From Cristatella mucedo (taxonomy: Eukaryota > Bryozoa > Phylactolaemata > Cristatellidae), in NCBI GenBank assembly GCA_009760855.2, contig WPIO01000014.1:467501-531500 (forward strand): a stretch of DNA of 64,000 nt, given 5' to 3'. Both the position numbers and the translations under genes were made by a program. Position 1 is the stretch's first letter; each line of letters opens with the position of its first letter. The notes beneath the pieces are model-generated. The model was not told the DNA's origin. It did no database searches and saw only the letters and a list, made by a program, of their open reading frames with translations. Shown piece by piece: positions 57,928 through 64,000 of the stretch.

Positions 57928-58999
57928 TGATGACAGGTAGGAAGGGGGATTAGGCAGCAGAGGTGAAACAGTTATTTTTGCATGGACAGAATCGATGTCA
58001 ACGGTCTTGAGGTTTCGCGATTCACAGGTGATTTTGTATGAGAAGGAGGAGGGCACACATTGCAGACTGGGTGAGATCTGCATGCGATCAGATAAGCAGG
58101 ATTTGGTAATAATTGATTATGACAAAGTGCATTTTTATGAGAATATTTGGTCGAGGGTGTGTGCCTTGTTGTGAGTAGGGTCATGCTCGTGAGCCATAAG
58201 AGACTATGCGTCAGCCAGTGCACGAAATTCAGTGCTGAAGGCGTCAGATAAGTTATCAAAATGAACGTTGAAATCACTCTTAATGAGGAGAGATTGATTT
58301 CTTGCACACAGATCGAAATGCGATCAGAGAAATCTGAGATGAAGGAGGAGTTGGTACCTACAGAGCGGTAGACTACTGCCACCATCGGTAGCTTGTTGTC
58401 GGATGAAATACAGACAATTGATTCGAAAGATTGCTTCGAGGGTGTTGCAAATGACTCGAAGTCAATTTTTGAGTGCATAATAATAGCAGCTCAACCTCCA
58501 GTTCTCATTGATCTAGGGGTATGATAAAATGAGAAACCGGTCGGGGTTAAGGCTTTAATTATCGGGCAGTTTACCGATTTTAGCCATGTTTCAGTATCGG
58601 CGAAAAGGTCGAGACAATTTTCAGAAAAAGGTCGTTTATTACTGGAGGTTTATTGCACAGTAAGCGAGGGTTCCAAAGACAAGCGTTTAGTGGGGCCGCC
58701 GAAGTTATAACAGGCCTGACGATCACTAAGTTAGAGAGATTTACAGTGATGCTTATGGGGAAGCGTGCTGAGTGTTTCAAGACAACGCCAGGAATACCAG
58801 ACGAGTGGGTACTCAGCTCGCTGTTCTCGCCAAACGAATGGCGTCTAAGCTGGCGGTCCCGGCCACCGAGGTGCTTCTGCAGTGCTCTTCTTTTGTTAAT
58901 GCATAACTCACGAATCTATGCAACAACAGTAACATATAGAAATGCATTTGTACTCCGGCGACAAAGCAATAATAATTGCGAACTATAATAACTAACAAG

Positions 59000-60480
59000 C
59001 ACGTTAGTAGCCACCGGGGTTGCTAAGGCGGCCGCCGGCGTGGGAGATCCAGCAGCCCGAAGCGATAAGAGTTTTGATGTTCATATACACGTACTTTTTT
59101 ATGCGATAGGTTCAAACAGCGATCAGGTTATCTTTAAAAAGGTCTTAGCTGTTTTTGTTTCCGTATACGATTTTCGCCAAAACTTTGATTTTTCGGAAGA
59201 ATTGTAATGCCGAAGGCTCGGCGGGGTAAGCTTGACCTGCCGCTTGCTTACCTAGCGGCGTAGCCTATCGCCTAATGCCGTTCGGTGCGCGCCTACGTGC
59301 AATAAGCTGGCCGCCACGAAACGAGCGTTTCTGGCGCTGACCTGCTTACCGTTACTAAAGGGGGTCGTGAGTCCGCGGCGTGAATTGGAAGCAAGACACA
59401 CAGATTGGGGATTTTACTGAACTTTATTCGCAAGCGCACAAAGTCGCTGCGCGTCTAGTTCAGCTTTATCTCCACACTCCTCGCACGTTCAACACTCTTG
59501 CGGAGGGAATACTCCTCTACACTAAGCGCGACCCGGACCCTAAACCCTAACCGGTGAACTAGGAATCCGTTTCCACCTGTGCCGAGGGAATACCCCAAAC
59601 ACGCCAACTTAAACACTCGAGCGGAGGGAGTCCACACTTCGAACCGGAGTCTCCACACTGAAGTGCGAATAACACGGAGCCTAAACCCTACCCGGTGAAC
59701 TAGAGCTCCACACACGCCAACTACGCCTAGCTCGCGCCGGCAAATCCCTATGCCGAGACCACGTGCTAGCGCGCACACACACGACACAAAAGAAACACAA
59801 AACACGAAAGAACACACAAAATGCCAGCTCGGGCGCGATACGACCGTATTCGGTGGGGTTCCACCGAATCCTCCTAGCGCTGTCTCGTCTTGTTCCGTCA
59901 ATCGCCGGCGAACAGCCCGCCCTCCTCCCTCGCTTTCAGAGAAACGAGTGCGACGGCGTCGAAGCCGGACCAAAGACAAAAAGACACGAGGCAAAAGACC
60001 CAGAGCGAGCGTCGCTCGACTCTTAAATACTTGGCTGAGACAATGGGGCAAGAGCTTAGTGGTATTGGGCCCGACACCATGGCCCATTACGGTGAGGAAT
60101 TAATACCGGCACCAGGCCACTGGAATGTCCCCTCTGTCCAGCTTGAATGGCGAATGGGTTCCAGACGCTTCTTTCTTGGGAAGAGGGAAGGCGGGGGTTG
60201 ACAGGCCAGCCAACATCTATCAGTAGCTTCCGCGAGTATCGGACCAATTCGAAAGGTCGAATCGCCGCTGCTCGTCTCCGAGCTTCCTGGCCTGCTCCTA
60301 AGCGCTTCCTCTCTAACCGCACTGACGCTCCTCTCTGGCTCACTGCTCCAGGACAAAGGGGCTCTAGCCCGCCGCCGAACAGCTCTTGTTCGCGCTAAAA
60401 TTCAGCCAAAGCCAGCAGGGCGCTACAGAATTCTGAAAAGGACAGTTAACGTGTATGAGCCTGCTCTGTGTCGGGGGGGG
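59000..60480 (-). other. CpG-rich region, candidate LTR or host promoter
   Basis: On the minus strand a TATA-like TATTTAAGAG (60029-60020) lies upstream of about 600 CpG-rich bases ending in AATAAA (59428-59423) and a TGTGTGTCTTGCTTCC stretch. That order (TATA, R, polyadenylation signal, short U5) fits an LTR. Imperfect repeats of GGAGGGA and of the block around CCTAAACCCTA occur about 120-140 bp apart. No gag/pol or primer-binding site was recognised. A 210-codon minus-strand frame covers it without any known domain. Confidence 0.25.
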
Positions 60481-60649
60481 GGGGAGGACGAGGTCGAAGT
60501 AGGGCATAAACAAGTGTACGTGAGTACTGCAAACGGAAGTAATATAAGTCGAAGTAATGTAAAGGAAGTATCAAAGGAAGTTCAAAGGACAATCTGTCGA
60601 TATCTAAATGTATAGCCCTCTGAGTATTTCAGTTAAAGTCATTAGTAAG

Positions 60650-60805
60650 CCGTGATGGCACACTTGGTCGGGCGGTTGCTTTACACGACCTTGGTCCCGA
60701 GGTCGTGGGTGCGAATCGTGCGGTGGGCGATTCTTTATTGCGGTGATAGCTGTAAAGGCTCTTCTGTCGCTACATAAAAGAGGCTGTTAAATCGGTTAGT
60801 CTTTT
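60650..60805 (+). mobile_element. SINE-1 copy, well preserved
   Basis: GCCGTGATGGCACACTTGGT head, ACGACCTTGG/CCGAGGTCGT inverted repeat, decayed B box GGTGCGAATCG, GCGATTCTTTATTGCGG body, end AAGAGGCTGTTAAATCGG. Confidence 0.85.
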
Positions 60806-61477
60806 TTTGTATTACTAGCTCCGATAACTTTAAAAGAGTTTTAAATTCAATGCGTTCGACGATCTGCAGATTCGGCTTGGAAAGGCCCGATGGCTAAAGG
60901 ATTGCCTAGTCATCTAGCTCTTAAAAACTTTTTTACATAGTTCAAACTTTGTGTGACTTGCCAGTACTAATCTTGGCAAGTAATTTTAATTTCCCATATC
61001 ATTTTAATGTCAGTACGGCCCGTAAACAGAATTCGCTGTATTGCCAGAGCTGACTCGATCAGCAGTAAGAGAGTCTTCGATTGTATATCCTTAATTGCAA
61101 GCGACAAACAGGCTGATATGCGAAATGGATCGTCTGCCAATATATAAATGAAGGTTTTGAATTTTGCGACGTGTACATTAAGACTACCTGAATATATACC
61201 ACTACGCCCTCGGCTCTGAACGCCATTGCTGGACCAGACCAGCTCAGGCATAGTTATGACGCCGACAGACGGAACCCAAATCGATCATAGAAAACGAACA
61301 GTCAACTACGAGCCGAGCCGTTTAAACCATGATTCGAGGAGTTGGTGTCCCGGATGAGATGGTGGAATGGCGGAACACCCAGTTATGGAGATTTAAAAAC
61401 GTCAGCTGCCCGGTTTTTTCCTGGTTTACCGAATGAGCTGAGTTGCAGCCTCCGTTGACAGAGGCGAAGGCTTCGAA
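60806..61477. other. Unassigned sequence
   Basis: Nothing recognised. Confidence 0.5.
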
Positions 61478-62080
61478 TAATAATAATAATAATAATAATA
61501 TTGCACTTGATAAAGCGCCCTCAGAGAACTTAATCTCTTTCTAGGCGCTTTACATTTGCTGCAAAGTGATACGCAATAGAATAGTAAGTAAAATCATGCG
61601 TGAAAAACAAACAAAATGAATAACATGGTTAGGGGTTACATGCACTGGGTCAGCATGCAAATGTGGTTAGTGGCAGCATGAACAGTGTCAGCACGCATAA
61701 GCACATCGAGGACGAATCACAAGGACCCAATAAATGCTGTCCTAAATAGGTATGTTTTTAAGTTTCTTTTAAATGTGGTCAGGTCAGGGGATGTTCTGAT
61801 GCAGGTCGGGAGGGAGTTCCAGGCTGTGGGAGCATACGAGCTAAATGCACGGTCTCCAAAGGATTTAAGGTTTGTACGAGGTATTTCTAGACTGTTGGAT
61901 TCCGAAAAGCGAGTGGTACGATGCTTTGCCTGATGGGGTAGTATATCTGAAAGATAGGCTGGAGCCATAGAATGAAGAGACCTAAAAGTGAGCGACAAAA
62001 CCTTGAAGTCAATCCGTTGCTTGACTGGTAACCAGTGCAGGTCGGCGAGAAGTGGAGTAATGTGGCAACTTCGAACACTT
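61478..62080 (-). mobile_element. LINE-B C-terminal end and tail
   Basis: Minus strand: FRSLHSMAPAYLSDILPHQA, FGDRAFSSYAPTAWNSLPT and [20 protein letters not shown], 3' UTR, then the hairpin with intact AAAGCGCC/GGGCGCTTT stem and (ATT)8. One of the least decayed tails in the window. Confidence 0.9.
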
Positions 62081-62695
62081 GTCTAGCTACTTAAGAGTCA
62101 GCCAAGTTAGAGGTTTTAAGCCCTGAATATTCTTACAAACGTTTCAGGCAGCGACGAATCATTTTGTTGCCATATTTCTTAACTTTCCAGATAAGTTAAT
62201 CCAGTGATATATGCAAAGGCAATCCGCAGCAACTCCAACTGCTGAAATTGGAGCTTAAAAACAATCGCGATCAGTAGCAAGCACCTTGCTTGCCCGCTGA
62301 ATGCCCGAAGGCACGCCGATTCTAGGCTAGACTCGATGCGAATCGTTCAGCTGCCTGCCAGCGCCTGCTGACATCATTACGAGACACAATTACCTCGGAT
62401 TAAGATACCTGCTTTAGGCGAAACCCGCGAAGGAATGCCATAAACAAATAGCTCCACACCGCATTGGCGGGATTGACGCGATCGTCAGACATGTGAGACC
62501 TGAAATATACAGTAACCAGGAGACTGTCGGGATACGCCCTAGTATTAAGTTCAAAGCGTGTCAAGACTTGCTCTACTTAGAAATCGGCAACTAGCTGGGC
62601 CTTGAGCAAAATACGTTACTAGCCAGCCGACCGTATTAGAAGTAGTGTGACCAGATTGAGTATTTCAGTCTAATTCTGATCGAATGTCGCGGTGG
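62081..62695. other. Unassigned sequence
   Basis: Nothing recognised. Confidence 0.5.
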
Positions 62696-62699
62696 TGTA

Positions 62700-62800
62700 C
62701 CTGAATGGCCTCTATCAGGGAGCTTCACACATGCTGCACGGCTCTAGCCCACAACCTCGGTATTGAAAGGCGAGCACCTGGGACACCCTGGGCCAAAGCG
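62700..62800 (-). mobile_element. SINE-2 fragment
   Basis: GGAGCTTCACACATGCTGCA, CGGCTCTAGCCCACAACCTC and GGCGAGCACCTGGG follow the SINE-2 order (tail side, B box, A box). Confidence 0.6.
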
Positions 62801-63454
62801 GTGGGAGGGGGCGGCGGCGGTGACGAGGCTTGACTGCGTGCAGACTAACGAGGCTTTTCCTAAGGGGGCGGCGCCTCTTCAGAGCTCTAGTTCCAAGGTG
62901 ATCTCTGGGCGCGGCATTCCGTTAAAGAAACAAGATGTAACATTCTAAATCAGCTGCGCAGGGGCAACCAAACAGCTAGGACCTGTGCGTACAAACCCTA
63001 ACAAGTTGCGTCAGTAGCTGCAAGTCGCGTCGAATTAAGCTCGATCGCGAGGCCAAATGAACATGTAGCCCCGGTGCCCCCCCCCCCCGGACAGCCTCGC
63101 AACTCTCTGGGGCAACGTGGCCCTATCTCGGAGAAGGAGCTGATGGGCTCAAAATTTAGTAAACGCAATGAATTTCATAACAAGGCGGCTCTAGGAGCTG
63201 CTCGCTGGTCAATGTGCGTGGACGCCAAGTAGCCAGACGACTGCGTGCCGCCCGACCGCTAGGCGTCACTGCTTGACACCAAAGAAAATCTAGCGAGCCT
63301 GTTTTTCTTGCCCAGAGCTGCTTTCGGCGTAGCCTAGTTAGAGCGCCATCATTGACTTACGAAAATATGGAGTACAGTAGATGGGTGGTCTGGAGTCTTC
63401 TCGGTGTAGCACATTCAAGGCCTCGCTGAAGAATGGGCGAGTGGGCGAGCGCCC
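62801..63454. other. Unassigned sequence with C12 run
   Basis: C homopolymer at 63077-63088; GC-rich start. No gene recognised. Confidence 0.5.
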
Positions 63455-63620
63455 ATTCAACAGCCTCGTTTGCATAGCCGCGAAGAATGTCACTTTGGCG
63501 GCTGTCACCACCGCTTGCATTGGGCTATAAAGAATCGCCCAGAGATGGACTCGAACCCACGATCTGAGTAAAGAAGTGAGTGAAGAGTGAGCACTTTACC
63601 CATGGGCAAAGACCCAGTGG
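63455..63620 (-). mobile_element. SINE-1 copy
   Basis: The plus strand shows TTTGCATAGCCGCGAAGAAT, ATAAAGAATCGCCCAGAGAT and GGACTCGAACCCACGATCTG (B box complement). Confidence 0.75.
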
Positions 63621-63904
63621 CAAAAGTCTACCGTAATGGATAGCCTTCGGTAGGCATGTTGGGAAGGACGTAGTTCAAGGGGAATATGTTTTTTTTGCAG
63701 TTTCAGCATGAATGTAAAGCTAACTAAAGATGAGAAAACCTAGACCTACGCAGAAATTGGAAAACCTAGCCCTCAAAGTGAGGTGGGCCAGCCTATCCCT
63801 TGAAGCGTTTATGCGGGAAATGGGTGTGTCCTGTTTCAATGTGACCTTTTACTATATGACCAATATCAGCTTCGGGTTCATGTCTAATTAATTTAAGCTG
63901 TATG

Positions 63905-63940
63905 TCAATGCAAACATTCGGGCTTGCTTAGATTAGGATA
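63905..63940 (+). mobile_element. Short LINE-B match
   Basis: CATTCGGGCTTGCTTAGATT resembles the ACLDRDTT-coding segment of LINE-B, but similarity stops after about 35 bases. Possibly chance or an old fragment. Confidence 0.3.
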
Positions 63941-64000
63941 TTACAATCTTCTTACAAAAGCTTCATCATCGCTATCGTCATTAAGATTCGCAGGTCTTCC

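Larger units (their letters stand above)
54038..58998 (-). mobile_element. LINE-B with two nested insertions; EN to 3' hairpin
   Basis: LINE-B on the minus strand occupies 54038-54247, 55019-57105 and 57928-58998. Upstream end and endonuclease: SFESIVCISSDNKLPMV, FISDFSDRISICVQEI, and a KSDFNVHF that fits the GDFN motif. Linker: CYNATLVDMLNDLAPLTKRT. RT: NYRPVSALSFLPKTLERVVA, NHSTESALFRVYNDQL, LLVLLDLLAAFDTIDHQVF; C-terminus and 3' UTR follow. The terminal hairpin contains a (CT)n expansion (54072-54124). Stops and frameshifts throughout. Confidence 0.88.

Noticed and set aside
59535..59555. Telomere-like CCCTAAACCCTAA
   Set aside because: Only two units, with one related block 141 bp away; not a telomeric array.
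59455..60087. 210-codon minus-strand frame
   Set aside because: No domain or conserved motif; it coincides with a CpG-rich, repeat-bearing stretch with TATA and AATAAA signals, so stop-poor composition is the simpler explanation.

Overview
This is eukaryotic DNA from an animal (metazoan) nuclear genome, not bacterial or organellar. It has GT-AG introns of 0.09-5.4 kb, long dinucleotide microsatellites, degenerate non-LTR retrotransposons, tRNA-derived SINEs and dead DNA transposons. The species cannot be named from the sequence; an invertebrate is my guess.

The one confidently identified host gene is on the minus strand and fills the left third. It is a furin/kexin-type proprotein convertase (PCSK family) whose nine recognisable coding exons run from 19099 down to 994. 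Every splice junction from exon 1 to exon 8 joins in phase and gives a colinear protein: signal peptide, inhibitory propeptide, KRRVKR activation site, complete Asp-His-Asn-Ser subtilisin domain, and the first part of the P domain. Exon 8 (3675-3778) is only 104 bp and is visible only by homology. The rest of the P domain and the C-terminal tail were not found and are probably beyond the left edge.

The other two thirds (19.1-64 kb) is a graveyard of mobile elements. Four families recur. LINE-A and LINE-B are CR1/L2-like retrotransposons. SINE-1 has a tRNA-like head with a B box. SINE-2 also has a tRNA-like head and ends in the same 3' hairpin as LINE-B, so it probably used LINE-B machinery. 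Insertions are nested up to three deep (13.0-14.8 kb; 54.0-59.0 kb), and several keep readable target-site duplications. A Tc1/mariner relic (23.6-24.95 kb) and a Tigger/pogo relic (40.85-42.35 kb) are each interrupted by LINE sequence.

Other points of note: a promoter-like CpG-rich patch near 23.1-23.5 kb; CpG-rich stretches at 29.5-30.65 and 59.0-60.5 kb that could be LTRs or promoters; a 15-bp perfect inverted repeat at 40106-40141; an open frame split by LINE-B near 48.2-49.9 kb that may belong to an unidentified membrane-protein gene; and eight G or C homopolymer runs of 10 or more, longer than any A/T run I noticed. I saw no rRNA gene, intact tRNA gene or CRISPR array.
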